From: Thamnaconus septentrionalis
Taxonomy: Eukaryota; Chordata; Actinopteri; Tetraodontiformes; Monacanthidae
Length of the DNA stretch: 64,000 bases
Direction: 5' to 3'
Assembly: GCA_009823395.1 (NCBI GenBank)
Contig: CM020508.1
Span: 9,828,515-9,892,514 of the forward strand
This document shows, in pieces, positions 23,451 to 35,949 of this stretch. The notes below the pieces were generated by a model. It worked only from the letters and a program-made list of their open reading frames with translations, had not been told where the DNA came from and did not search any database. Numbering within the stretch: the stretch's first letter is position 1; each line of letters begins with the position of its first letter. The position numbers and the translations under genes were made by a program.

Positions 23451-23835
23451 TGACAAAGCTAGGGCGGCGCAGCCAAAGCTAGCTTTTAGGACCAGACTGC
23501 ATTAATATTCAAGCACCACACTAACCAGTTGCTGAGAGGGAGAAGCGGAGAGACTCTCAGCGTGCTCCTTCTCGCCTCGCACTCGCTCCCGCCTGCAGTG
23601 GAACTCTCTGATCGGCGGCTAAACACTTATTTCAGAAATTAGCAGATGCACCCCCACCCCCCACCCCCCCTCTCCCCAGCCTCGCAGCGGCCGATAACAT
23701 ACGACACGAGTGGAGGGCGGCTGACAAAACTTTGAATCCAAGTCGAGCCTCGGCGCAGCGCCGGCGGCTGCGTGCGAGAGCCACTTCATCCAGAGGTTTA
23801 AGAGCAAAACTTCTCCCGGACGCAGAATTATGCAC

Positions 23836-24830
23836 TTGCACTGCAAGCACGAACGCGTGAAGGCAAATATCTAATCAGCCAATTGCAGCGCTGCAACTCA
23901 ATGTGTGTATTTCTTTTTTTTTTTTTTTACCCCCCTGCTGAAGTTGAAACCGAGCATCAGAATGTGGAGGAAAGGTGAGTGAAGTGACTCGGCTGTTGGA
24001 AGCACTTCAGAAAACTGCTGCTCCACTGGGATTTTACCTGGTTGGTGCCAGATGTCGGAGATTCGAGAACGTCCAGGCAGAGGAGCACCTTAGCACTCAC
24101 AACATCCACAGCGGGCGACACTCCTGTCAACAGGAAACTGAGGGTCCACTTCAAACATGACCACCAACTCTGGACTAAAGAAGATTTGAAAAGTGTTCCC
24201 AGGTGTCACAAGGCCAGATTTCCCCTCATCACGTCCATCCCTTCACGACACTAAGGCCACATTCAGACTGCCAGCCAAAATCCCATTTTTTAGTCCATCC
24301 AGATTGAAACAGAACAATCTGGACAAACAGAACTGAACAGTCACAAATCACATGACATCCGATTTTTCAGCCTAAAGTGGTAGTGAACCACCTTCTGATG
24401 CCGACCTGGGATTATTGTGCTACCGTGCGACGCCACTGCGACTGCCTCAAGATGGTCTCTTCTACACGTTAGTGCTTGAACGTCAGGTTGACGTGACTGG
24501 AATGTTTTTTTGCAATTAGAAAAAACTCTTGTGTTGCCTCAACTCGATCTCGAAGTCACTGAACTCAATCCGGTCACTACAACGACCTGGAGCTGGACTG
24601 AGAACCTTCACAGACAATTTGACATGACAATAATGAGTTCACGGCACTCAGACGGCCTCAGCAGGAACCTCTGGCACGAGGTGGAGCGAGGGGGTCGACA
24701 CCTCGGATGAGAAAATCTGTAGATGCAGTGTGACGCTATAATCATTTGTCAACATGGATCAGAATCAGTGAGTGACGTTTCCAGCACCTGGAAGAATGGA
24801 GCCAGTTATGAAGGCAAACGAGTGCAACTG
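23836..24830 (+). pseudogene. Tc1-like transposon with decayed transposase
   Basis: Reads in order like a teleost Tc1/mariner element: GGCAAATATCTAATCAGCCA then GCAACTCAATG (5' leader), CTGAAGTTGAAACCGAGCAT with the transposase start region, TTCAGAAAACTGCTG then CCACTGGGATTTTA (DNA-binding domain), ACTCTGGACTAAAGAAGATT (middle of the gene), ACCTCTGGCACGAGGTGGAG and TTTCCAGCACCTGGAAGAAT (near the 3' end of the gene). Stops and frameshifts break every frame and much of the central DDE region is missing. No intact terminal repeats are seen. Confidence 0.75.
24254..24480. repeat. possible nested insertion in the Tc1 relic
   Basis: Sequence beginning AAGGCCACATTCAGACTGCC does not fit the Tc1 order and separates the middle from the 3' segments of the relic. 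It may be another DNA element or simply rearranged sequence. The limits are uncertain. Confidence 0.3.
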
Positions 24831-25255
24831 CTTCGCTGGCTTTGTGTTTGCAGGGCTGAAGGTGCTGAAGGTGCCTCAATGAGCCGCTTCATTTGCTGGT
24901 TTCTCTCGAGGAAAATGTGAAAACATCAGCGCAGCCTGATGACTGATGATTAGTCTGCCAGGTTTTAATTGAGGCTTTAGGTTTAATAAGACTGCAGGCC
25001 CCTGCGTGTGTGTGTGTGTGTGTAATGCAGGTATGGACAAGGGCGTAGATGGCCAGGCCAGCAGCAGAGGTCACTGTGACAACACGAGACACCCGGCAGC
25101 AGGAGAGCAATCACGCGCACACACACACACACACTTTTATACATATATATATTTATATATATATATATATACACCCCACCCCTCTGGCTAACCCTAACAG
25201 CCCACTGCAGAGTCGGGGGCTGGGGGGTTGACATCATCATCTTATTACATGTAGG
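24831..25255. repeat. cluster of GT, CA and TA microsatellites
   Basis: (GT)n at 25005-25023, (CA)n at 25118-25134 and (TA)n at 25140-25171 lie within 170 bp. The last two are nearly adjacent. Confidence 0.9.
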
Positions 25256-26640
25256 TGTGTCTGCAAACGCTCATGAAATCTGCACACAGCAGATGAAAAG
25301 AGCGAGCGGCTCTCACGCAGCCGCTGCCACTCGCACGCAGATAATAAATCAGCGTCGGGGAATCAGGGCGCTGTACTGCAGCTCCGCCTCCGCCCGCCGC
25401 TTTTGTTGGTCCTTAACATGGATAAGGTGCTTAGTGTTCCTTAGGAAGGAAGGAGACACACACACACACACACACAGAGGGCTCTGAGCGTATGTGTGTG
25501 TGTGTGCGTGTGTGTGAGTGGGGGGGAATCAGACACAGAGAGAATTACATTAGCCAAAGCATTTGAGGGCAGAAAATAGGATTGAATTAATCTTTATCAA
25601 ACGCAGCCAAGAGCGAAGGGATCACACCCTGGCTGGAAGAGACCTCGGCAAGGCTGGCCGCGGCCCTCCGCAGGCCTGCCGCCACACACACTCCCACGCA
25701 GGGAGGCAACACACACTCCCACGCCGGGAGGCAACAGCTCATTATGAGCTCAACCTTATTTCTATTTCCCTTCATCAGCAACACAGTGGCTGCCAAAAAT
25801 CTTCACACACTGACTTAAACAAACAAGCCTGTTATTTTTTTGGGGCGGTTGACAGCCGAACAGGGACCAACTCTTCTGACCTGATACTTGAGGTGGGAAA
25901 ATAAAAGCTTTGTTTTGTGTTGTTTTGTTTTTTATGTTGTTGTTGTTGTTGGTTGTCTGGCTCGGGTCGACACTTTTCCGCGGCGCTCCAGCCCTGGACT
26001 GGACGTGCCGGTAAAAAGTGTCAGGAAATGGGTCAGAAAGCAAGGAAGCGGCGAGGAGTCGGAGGTGACGGCCGCCCCGGCTGTCACGGTGCAGACACCA
26101 CTCTGGCTCTCAGTCTAAATACAGTCAACAACAGCAACAGAAATAAAGGGTGCAAAGATTCATGGATGTTTAGGAAAAATCAACCAGATTGTCTTGTGTA
26201 TAAAATAACAATAATGATAATGATGATTTAGATTATTTATTTATTTTTAATTTCTAATTCTTATGCCATTAGAAACAAATATATATAATAATCATCCATA
26301 ATGTGTGACACAACAGTAAATGTACTTAGATCTACAGCATATTTCAATATTTATGGGCAGCATGAGAATAAACTCCTCTGATACAAATTGTGTTAAAAGC
26401 TGCCACCAGAATCTTGCATTTAATGGATACTTTTTAAGCTCTGGTTTTCTATTTAAAGTTTGTGGATGGATGAAAAAAAAACTTTAAAGTTATGTTAACT
26501 GGTAACATAATTAAAGGAAAAACTATTCAATTTCTATGTCTGTGCTCTTTTTAATTGCTTCTATCTGTTTTGTCCTCTGGTAAACCATCTGCAGTTTTAA
26601 TAGTCCAATATCATCTGTATTTTGTTTTGCCTGAATATTC
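25256..26640. other. intronic stretch, no gene
   Basis: Short (CA)n at 25456-25475, GT-rich at 25493-25518, a GTT run at about 25936-25951 and AT-rich sequence from 26200 to 26640. No exon is recognised. Confidence 0.5.
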
Positions 26641-26644
26641 TCAT

Positions 26645-26900
26645 AATGCGCGTCGGACAACTCTGTGAAATAAATCTATAATGAGCTGAGCGGTATAAAT
26701 ACGCTCATTAACGGAACCAATCAGCAGTCAGCCGCGGCATCCTTCCGGGCGAGCGAGGGCGGGTCAAATAGAGTGACAGCAACGGAAAGGCCATGAATGT
26801 ACGAAACCCCTGCTTTATGACCAAATGAAATATTAATGCACAATCCAGCCCAAACCCAATTGCCAGCACGTCCTCCAGAATTTACTTTTCCTATTTGCTG
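26645..26900. other. candidate conserved noncoding block
   Basis: Contains AATCTATAATGAGCTGAGCG, ACGCTCATTAACGGAACCAA, CCATGAATGTACG and AATGAAATATTAATGCAC, typical of enhancer-like intronic islands, with no frame or repeat identity. Inference only. Confidence 0.25.
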
Positions 26901-29775
26901 ATTGTTATCACAGCGGGATGGGGGGACATGTGGGAAGGAGGGAGGGAGGGGGAAGTCACTAAAATCCCGGCCATCATTTTGCAGCTCATTTCAAATCTCG
27001 AGCCAATGTGGCTCAATTACACTGAGACCGCCACCGTCCCCGAAACTTCGTTCCAGTGTGGTTGCTTATTTTCTTGAGGTGTTTGCATGGAGGGAAGCAG
27101 ATGAAACTGAAAAAAAAAGCTTTGAAAGTCAAATTAACAGACATATTTCACCACAATTTGATGCAAATACACACTAAGATTTCCTCGTTCGCAAGATCAA
27201 CCATGGTAGGAGCGGCAAACGGTAAAAGATGGAATGCGCCGTAACATAAATGAATGTATTTGTGGAGTCGCCTCAGCAGCCCCACATGGGACTCTGTGTT
27301 CGTCCTCTTCTTCTCTTTTTGTGTCGCTAATTGACTTCTTCCTATTCTGCAGTAAAACATTCACTGAATATACTTAAACAAAACACAAGCATTCGGTTGA
27401 GCATGCTGTTTAGAGCTTTATTGGCAATCGTCAGTTCACGGCATGGAGCAAACACACACACACACACACACACGCAGATAAATTGTTATCTGAAGGTGAA
27501 TGTTTTCTTAGTGAGCAGAAAGTCACTACTGACACGTTCTTATTTTGTCTGTAGTATTTTGCTGGGTTGGGCTACATGCAGGAAGTTCAGTTCATCTCTA
27601 TTGACTTTTTTTTTTGTCTATTTAAATTTCAAATGACTAATAAAATACTTTAAGTCTGTTATTTCTTCTGTCTACCAACTTGGTTTCTGACAGTTTTGTA
27701 ATACATCTTGATTTGCTTGTTTTACATTCCACACATCCAATGCCCAGTGCTGCTACTGATGAGGTCACTTACAGGAAAACAGCATCTGGGCCTGCGTCCC
27801 ACTGCTGTCCAATCAACACGCACACTGACAAAAACCCGCCCTCATCACATGACCAGCGTGAGGGGAGAACTGAGCTCATCTTCCATCTTTTATGTCCCTG
27901 TTTGGCTCATTTCCTGTGCGCTAACAGTTTCACTTGTGTGTGCGTGAGTGCGTGTGTGTGTGTGTGTGTGTGTATGTGTGTTAGTCATCTCTCCTTGGTA
28001 ACAAAGAGGGGCTGTTAGGTAAGAACTGAGGGAGCTTTTCAGGTTATGTTTGGGTGCAGCGCTGCAGCCGAGCGCAACTGAGAGCAGCGCAGTGTGAAAA
28101 CAGTGAAAGTTCTCTGGGCCTGACTTTTAAATGAATAAAGAAATAATTAAATATGCGAATAAAATAAATATATGATTTAAACAATGTATTTAATGGAAAA
28201 AAGATAATGTTAGAGATGGGAATAGTCGTGTGTAACCCTTCATTGTCTTTTCTCTAAGAATATGCCCCACCCCAAGAAACTCTAAGAAAGACTTGATGAT
28301 AAGAGATCCCTACTATCAGTCTCTCTCTCTCTCTCTCTCTCCATCAGCCCATTATACACCCAGATTAGAGAGAAGTTGGCGCCCTGAAAAAGAAACAGCA
28401 AGAAACAGTAAAAATCTAATCTCAGAGGTGCCAGCCGGCTGACATCTATTTAAAAGGTCAGAAGCGACTTTTACAAGTAACTTTTACATTAAAAAAAAAC
28501 GAAGGAAATTCTGCAAAAGTATATTTCAGCAAAAAACGCTGGTGCGGGCCGACAGAGAGTTACTGCCGTGTCTCCGCTCGCATGACAGCATCAGGCAAGA
28601 CGTGTCGGCCAGCGGAGAGGAGCAGTGAGAAGATGAGAGGCGAGAGGGGGGAGAGCGGGACGTCGTTGCGTGATCGGGAGCCCTCGGTTAAAAATACAAC
28701 AAACCGAATAAAAGATTCATTCCTTCTGAGAGCAGCTTCCACCAGAGTGGGGGAGCGGTGGCGAGGACGGCCACCTGCAGCATTCCTCCTCCTCCTCCTC
28801 CGCCTCCTCCCTCACTGCTGCTGCTGCTGCTGGACCGCAGTAATATGATGATGTGCACGTCGGCAGGCACGCACACGGCGAAACACGCAAACAAACATGC
28901 CGATGCTCGGCTGCAAAAACACGAACCCGAGTTGCTTCACGCCCTTTTCCCCTGCTGGAGGAATTAAAAAAAAAAAAAGAAAAAGAAAGAAAAAAAAAGA
29001 TTTAATTCCGTCTCAAGGTATTAAAAAATTCATGGAAACCAATTAGAAGCGGAGCCGGCCGTGAAGACCCTTCCCTCCGTCTGACCGTCACCGAGGCTCC
29101 GCTGGGTCAGCAGCTGCCGCTGCTGCTTCTGTTGTTGTTGTTGTTGAAGGATCCGGTGGGTGCGTCACCGTGTGACCGCGGCACCCCAACCTGCCACTTA
29201 TCCCGGTGACCCAGAGGCGTTGGCCAATAAGAGCCCGGCGGGGAGCAGCAGCGGCTGTGAGCCCCCCCACACGACTCCATATGGAAATAAACTGCTGACT
29301 CCCATCGTCAGAGACGGGAACTTTCCAGGCTGATTTACAAAACAGTTGTCAGTATTGGAATGCGAAGGGATTTCTTTATCTTTCATACCAACCCTGTTGC
29401 TCAGATTTCTCAAACTCGTCTCTGTGATCCGGCGAAGCGCCAAAGGCAGTGCCTTGACGCCGGGGACCAATCGATTGTCTCCAATGACAGTGATAGCATG
29501 CTCGATGTCTCAACACACAATCACCACTAACGCACTGGTCTGTGACTGACCCTGGCCTGATGGAGTGACGGCGCGGCGACCCTGCATTTACCGGCGGGTG
29601 CCGAATCGATGACGCCAACCGGAGCTGACACACGCGGCTGGGATGAGCCAGGATGACTGGAAGAAGATTAGCCGGTTAGACGGTCAGCGTGAGAAGGTCC
29701 CAGGTGAAAAGAGCACCACCCCTGAGCACCACACTGAACACAAGCTGGCGATTCCTGGTATCTGCATTCCAATTT
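26901..29775. other. intronic stretch, microsatellites, no gene
   Basis: Contains (CA)n at 27451-27472, a T-run at 27606-27615, (GT)n at 27934-27979, (TC)n at 28319-28341, a CTC/CCT then CTG run at about 28788-28833 and an A-rich tract at 28966-28999. No exon is recognised. Confidence 0.5.
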
Positions 29776-30012
29776 AGGCTCCAGCCATCCATTTTCATTG
29801 CCTGCTTCTTCCGGCACTCAGGGTCACGCGGGGTCTGCTGGAGCCTCTCCCAGCTGTCATAGGGCGAAGGCAGGGTGACACCCTGGACAAGCCAGACTAC
29901 CCAGAGAGAACCCTCACAGACACAGGGAGAACATGCAAACTCTATACAGGAAGGCCTCAGGCCCGGAATCCAACATACAACTTTCTTGCTGTGAGGCGAC
30001 AGCGCCAACCAC
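29776..30012 (-). mobile_element. L2-like non-LTR retrotransposon 3' end
   Basis: On the minus strand it reads CCTCACAGCAAGAAAGTTGT, GTTTGCATGTTCTCCCTGTG, GTCCAGGGTGTCACCCTGCC and GACAGCTGGGAGAGGCTCCA, the familiar 3' tail shared by fish L2-type LINEs and SINEs. It is 5'-truncated. The subfamily is not assigned. Confidence 0.75.
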
Positions 30013-30373
30013 TGCTCACCCGTGTTGCCAATTTGGGATCATTTGCTGTTGAAATTTTCAAAAATGCTTAATAAAAGTTGGCCATAAAGTTGTCAATCAT
30101 GTCCACCAGTGCGCCATCACAGCCATCGATGCTAATATTACCATAGCCTGCTAAAAGGTTGAGCATGAACTACCTGAAGAAGACATGTGAGGAAAATACT
30201 CTCACAGTATTATGGACTATCTGTAACGCCCCTTGCTTGCTGAGTGCAGTTTCAGTGCCACTGACGATGTGCAAGCAGTCAGATTGTCTTGGTGCAAAAC
30301 TACGACACCTAGTGGTAAGACGACATCAGATTCTGGGGCTTTAAAAGACAGTCTCCTCTGACGTGTGTTACAA

Positions 30374-30409
<36 letters not shown>

Positions 30410-31312
30410 AGGTTAGGGGGGTCTGTCTTAGTTTCATAGCCTCATATTTCCATCATTTTCTGTCTTCAATCTTCAATCAAGTGTGAGAATAGGCTGGAAA
30501 ATGGAAACCCAGGCTGTTCCATATGGGACCCGGAGTTCCATTCAGGGACATCAACAAACTTTGAAAGTTATTTTTTTTTTTTACCAGTGAAAGTGAAATT
30601 TAAGCTCTCGGCATGACAGTGGACTTCCTGATACAACGGCCTTCACTACCAACCCTATTGGCGTATCAATACGCAGGACGCAAGGTTGAGAAGTTCAGCC
30701 ATCTCTCTTTGGAGCCTAATTGGAGCTGAAGGTCAGGAGGTGTGTTTTGTGTGTTTGCTTATTGCCTTTATGGATCCAACAGGAGCCAAAACGTGTGTGT
30801 GTGTGTGGTGTGTGTGTGTGTGTCTGGGCTGCGGAATAGCCCCCCCTCAACCCTTCCTCCACCCCTCAGACATCCCCCGCCCCTTGTTGCCTTTCACCAT
30901 TTGAAGACCTGTTTATTTCTCATTTTTAATGATATACCCAAAACAAAATTCAAATGTCTGTTATCTTCAAGTAAGCAGACAGCGGGAGACATATTAGAAA
31001 AGGAATGAAACAAAATGTTGTGTGACTAAAGCGTTTTTTCCCCCCCCCACCAGCACAACTTTTCCATTTAGCCGAGTTCAATCAGGTATCGGAGCGGAGT
31101 GCTGAATAGTTCTTTAAAGCCGCGGCGGGCTGAACTGCTGTGTTACTGGTAATTAAGCGGGACAATAATTAGCTGCTAGCAGAGCAGGGACGAGTGGGGG
31201 GTGGGGGTGGGGGCGGTGGGGGTGTGGCTTCCAGGGAGGCGGACGGAGACACAAATACAGCAAATGAAAACACACAGGCGTACAATTATTCTGCACAATG
31301 TGAGGGACGGGA
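30013..31312. other. intronic stretch, no gene
   Basis: (TG)n at 30378-30404 and 30792-30823, a T-run at 30571-30581, and a block at 31060-31180 with GGTAATTAAGCGGGACAATA. No exon is recognised. Confidence 0.5.
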
Positions 31313-31321
31313 GTGTGCGTG

Positions 31322-31401
<80 letters not shown>

Positions 31402-31404
31402 CGT
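31313..31404. repeat. long (GT)n microsatellite
   Basis: About 92 bp, nearly pure GT with GTGCGT interruptions at both ends. It is the longest dinucleotide array in the window. Confidence 0.97.
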
Positions 31405-31548
31405 CCCCTCCCTCATGTCAAAGCAGCCAGCGCTCCTTCCAGATGTTAATGCGGCGGCCAGATGGATGCGCTGTTTGGTGTCTGCTAACTTTTAATCACG
31501 ACTCAGAGTGAGAGAGAGGAACTGAAGGAAAACGGCCGCGGCGACGAT

Positions 31549-31552
<4 letters not shown>

Positions 31553-31611
<59 letters not shown>
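31553..31611. repeat. (AG)n microsatellite
   Basis: 59 bp of nearly perfect AG repeat, about 150 bp from the long GT array. Confidence 0.97.
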
Positions 31612-31612
<1 letters not shown>

Positions 31613-34046
31613 GCACTTTGATACGACACCGACTCCGTGGAAGGCGAGAGCCGCACAGAGTCGAGCGCAAAAGGCTCAAGAAGCCAAATTATTCCGAGAT
31701 CTGCGGCAACTTGTGACACTTTCAAGTTTCACTTGTTCCTCTTTGGAAATTGGACTGTGCTTCCACCTCTTTCTGCAGTAATGCTGAATGTAATGCACCT
31801 GGAGTGACACCAGAATTGTTATAGTTCAGTTGGCCGCATATTTCAGCCAGAAAATTCAGAAAAAAAAAAAAAAACCCTATCCTACATGATTCAATCTTCA
31901 TTAGCTCTGCTGCAGATCCAGGGTCCAGGCTCCAAGGGTGTGTGTGTGTGTGTGTGTGTTCTCACACCTCTACCAAAGTTCTGAAAACACACATGTCCAC
32001 ACAAGGCAGCTGCATCCCGAAACCAAAATCAAAACCTCCCACATCCTTCCATCACGTATCCAATCAGTGTTTTTTTTTTTTTTTTTTTTGTTTTCGCCGT
32101 GCTGGCAAACAACTCAACAAACAACCGAGCTGCACACTCGAGTCTCAACTACAAGTGTCGCTGCAGCGTTCAGAGGAAAAGAGGAGGGAAGAAAACGTGT
32201 TTAAAGGTGTATGATAGTCCCCCCACCACCCTCTCTCTCTCTCTCTCTCTTTCTGATTCCTGCCAATGGCTTCTGACCTGGAAGCGAGAAAAATCAATGT
32301 AACACCAGGGCTTAAACAAAGCTGCATTGACCATCACAGCTACCACAGGCTTACAGCCAGTTGCATTAGCTGTGTGAGACTGCATGTGTGTGCGTGTGCG
32401 CTGTGTTAAGACGGTGGAGAGTGGAGCCGTTGTGAAGCACGCCTGCCTGTCCCACTCTCGGACACTCCAGTCGGGGAGAGCGGCCACAATAAGATCTAAC
32501 GCCGCCTCCCCGCTGATTGCTGGAAATCTTCAGGGCTGCACGCTTTCCAAGATTGCCCGAAAGAAAAAAAAAAAAAAAAAACACAAGAAAGACAAAAACA
32601 AAAAAACCAACACAAAGATCCCCCCCTGTAAAAAACAGAGCAATCACTTGGAGTCACGTGGAAACGCATGCAGACGCCGATCTGCGAAGCCGCAGCGCCG
32701 AGCAGCTGAGGCGGCTGCTGCCAGCGTGCCGAGGATTTGTGGGATTGTGTCGAGTCATGTCTCACGAGCCCGTCGGAGGCACGCGGCTCTTCCTATGGCA
32801 CACAAGTGAGTTTGTCTCCCTGTTTGTTCTGCACCACCTCCAGAGACCTGGACCCCTCCCCCACCCCTTAGCTCATTTTGCTTTCTCTTCATACATACTG
32901 ACTGGATTTGACATTTGCTCCTGCGCTTGTAGTTCTTTTTTTTTTAATCTACTGAACCTCGTTGCTTTCGCAGCGCACACATCGCTGCGCTGATTACCTG
33001 CAACACTCCCACTGACAGGGGGCTCCACCCGTTAGCACCAGCAGGTGTCTTTGATCTGGCGCTGAGTTGAACTAACTTCACTTCCTTATGTATCATTTCT
33101 GCGCTAATACTTTCGTAATACTTGTGTCATGCCCCTTATCACCAGTTGTGTCCTTCTACACAACTTAAAATGTGTATAAAAACAACTAGAAAAAAATAGT
33201 AGTGGGCTCAGATAGATAGTGAAGCTAAAATCCATCAAAAAGTCTGAACTTTCAGTTTTGATATTCCAGTTTAGTCTTTGTGATTCTGTCTAATAGCCTT
33301 TGAAATGAGTTATTTGCAGTTCTTAATAAACAGTGCTGCCATTCTCATAAAAATGAATAATTTTGAAGGTAGCTCAGCCCGTGGCAGGTTCAGCTGCCGT
33401 AGCCTCTCCCCGCCGCCAGGCCGGCCCAGCTTCTACCCCGCGACGCTCAGACCTAATAATGCTCCTTGAACTCCTCTCAGGAGTCTCTCTTCCCCTCTCC
33501 AGATAAAAACAAACAAGAAAATAGTCGTTTGACGCATCTGTAATCACCTTAGCTATATCCGCTGGAACTGAGGGCTTTTAATTTGCCACGCTTTTAATTT
33601 GTTTTCACAGCCGATTCAAGCAAATTGAATTTGTTAATTAAAGCAGCGAAATGAAATGCCGAGCATATTGACGAGATGCTAATTGGGTTAGTGTGGAAAT
33701 CGGGGGCTGGTGGGGGGAGGGGGGCATTGAATTGGCAAAGGTGGGGGGCTAACGAGGGGCGGCCATTCCGGGGTATCAACAGTCGGGACAAATCACATTA
33801 CTGCCCTGCACATAGCAGCGGTTAAAAGGTGAGAATCCAAATGGCCCCACAGCAGTTAAATTATGGCTTGCTTGCGTGTGTGTGTGTGTGTGTGCGTGTG
33901 TGTTTGTCCGCGCACACATCTTTTGTTTTTTTGGCAGTCAAATACCAACACAGATAGACAGCTGTACTTCTGCCTGATATCCTTCCAACACAAACAAACA
34001 CAACAGAACATTGCCACACATTTTCAAGTGCGCACACAAACACGAG
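31612..34046. other. intronic stretch, no gene
   Basis: Holds an A-run at 31860-31874, (GT)n at 31938-31960, T20 at 32070-32089, (TC)n at 32231-32250, an A-rich tract at 32563-32607 and (GT)n at 33875-33903. 33535-33700 is an enhancer-like AT-rich island (TTTTAATTTGTTTTCACAG, TTGTTAATTAAAGCAGCG). No exon is recognised. Confidence 0.5.

Positions 34047-34096
<50 letters not shown>
34047..34096. repeat. (CG)/(CA)n microsatellite
   Basis: Short GCGCGCGC run followed by about 42 bp of CA repeat. Confidence 0.96.
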
Positions 34097-34098
<2 letters not shown>

Positions 34099-34856
34099 GG
34101 CACAAATAGGCGCAATCATACGGGCACAAAGCATCATCTGTCTTACTCCGTCACATTCAATCCCTGAGAAAAATAAATAAATACAAGGAGGGAGGCGGTG
34201 CAGAATGTTAGCGGGCGCAGAATGCAGGGAGTTGTTGTCTGAGGAAAAACACTCCAGAGGGTTTCCGAGGCAAGACAGAAAGAAGGCTGATGGGGCCAAT
34301 AGCAGCTCAGATCTATTTATTAACACCTGATCATCACACGCAGGCAGGATGTGAGATCAGATTCTCTCATTAATTTGCCTGACGGGATAATTACAGAGCA
34401 CGACTGCTGCACTTTGTCTATTTGTTTTTCTTATCTCGGACTTGCGTGAATCACACCAGTGTGACGGCAGCCGCTACCACTCTGACAGCTTTTCCAATTT
34501 AAAACTATGCATCTGGAAAAAAAAAGAAAGATTGTTAAATTATTCTGGGCAGCGGTGTCATGGTCAACCTGTAGACGGTGGGTGAGGTGAGGTGGGTGGG
34601 TGGTGAGGAGCTTTGGTAAGCCTTTAGTGAAGGCAGACGTCACAGTGTGGGCGGGCATGGTGGAAAATCAAGCAGGCTAAACTGTCTGCAGGGTCTGTAA
34701 TACACCGTGACTAGATGGTAATATTTTTGTCTCCACACTTCCAAATATATTAAAGCGGGGTGGGCGTACTTCTAGCGTGAAGCTAGCTAGACGGACGCTA
34801 ATGTTTCAGCTGCACATTAGAGCCTATTTTATACGTTTATATATGTTTGGTTAGCA
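34097..34856. other. intronic stretch, no gene
   Basis: No exon or named repeat is recognised. There is a GGTGGGTGG-rich stretch at about 34577-34603. Confidence 0.5.
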
Positions 34857-35162
34857 CAGGGGTGGGCAAACTGTTTGACTGGTGGGCCACAATGAATTTG
34901 ACAGAGGGGGCGGATATATAGCATGGGATAGAACTTTATTGTCAACTGAAAATGAACAAAGCATTACCAAAAAATGTGTCTCTAAAGTCTCACAGTATTT
35001 CGCTCTTTAATGAAATGACTCTTAAAACACTGAAAAAAATGATGAAATACAGCGATTGTATTGCTCACTTACTATTAATATAATTTCTTCAAGTTCAGTA
35101 GGCCGGATTAAAAAGTTTAACTGGCCGCATACGGCCCCCGGGCCATAGTTTGCCCATGCCTG
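34857..35162. mobile_element. hAT-like MITE
   Basis: 306-bp element with inverted ends CAGGGGTGGGCAAACTG and ATAGTTTGCCCATGCCTG (terminal 16 bp match with one mismatch). The flanking octamers GGTTAGCA (34849-34856) and GCTTTGTA (35163-35170) agree at 5 of 8 positions, as expected for an old 8-bp duplication. The interior is AT-rich and noncoding. CAGGGGTGGGCAAACT ends are typical of hAT non-autonomous families. Confidence 0.75.
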
Positions 35163-35170
35163 GCTTTGTA

Positions 35171-35241
35171 CCACAGGCTCACAGCAAGAAGGTTGTGAGT
35201 TTGATCCCCACCCAAGGCCTTTCTGTAAGGAGTTTGTCCAG
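35171..35241 (+). mobile_element. short L2-like fragment
   Basis: GCTCACAGCAAGAAGGTTGT, GAGTTTGATCCCCACCCAAG and TTTCTGTAAGGAGTTTG correspond to the same family as the fragment at 29776-30012, here on the plus strand. It lies right next to the hAT-like MITE, which may have landed in it. Confidence 0.6.
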
Positions 35242-35429
35242 TCCAGGTAGGAAGGTGGATGTAACCCTCCAGCACCTCTGCACGCCGGCAACAGCGCACG
35301 ACTAATTAGAGGAATCCTCTCATTTTGGCCGTCGGATTGGCGCGGGTGAGGGACAGAGGTGTCAGAGCGGGAGGGAGAAGAGGAGAGACGGCGGAGGGAG
35401 TAAACAACAAAACAAAAACAATAACAAGT

Positions 35430-35749
35430 CAGGAGGAGGGGGAGGAGGAGGAAGAGGAGGAGGTGGAGGAGAAGGAGAAGGAGAAAGGGGAGGAGGTAGA
35501 GGAGGAGGAGGAGAAGGAGAAGGAGAAGAAAGAGGAGGAGGTGGATGGAGGAGGATGAGGGAGAGAGGAGGAGGAGGAGGGAGAACAAAGAGGAGTAGGG
35601 GAGAAGAAGGAGGAGTCTGAGGAGGAGGTAGAGGAAGTGGAAGAGAAGGAGGAAGAGGCAGAGGAGGAAGGGGAAGAGAAGGAGGAAGAGGCAGAGGAGG
35701 AAGGGGAAGAGGAGGAGGAGGAGGCAGAGGAGGAGGAAGAGTAGGAGGT
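35430..35749. repeat. 320-bp GGA/GAA homopurine tract
   Basis: Almost pure purine on the plus strand, built from GGAGGA, GAAGGAGAAG and AGGAAGAGG units with a few T or C interruptions. Long open frames through it are a composition artefact. Such mirror-like purine tracts can form triplex (H-DNA). Confidence 0.95.
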
Positions 35750-35949
35750 GTGTTTGTGCAGAAACAAGCTGGGAGAGAAGGAGCAGCGAGGGCCGGCCGC
35801 GGCGCCCAGTTAGCGAGGTGATTATGGTGCTAATTACAGTCGGAGCTGCATCACTGATAAGGTCCCAACCTGCAGCTGACGAGGTTAACCGCTGCACTGG
35901 CAACGCTTAAAGACGGGAAAATAAAAAGGCGAAAGGTGACATTTACAGA

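Noticed and set aside
35022..35903. 293-codon minus-strand open frame
   Set aside because: Its core is the reverse of the GGA/GAA purine tract (Leu-rich), with the rest in MITE, L2-like fragment and spacer. No domain.
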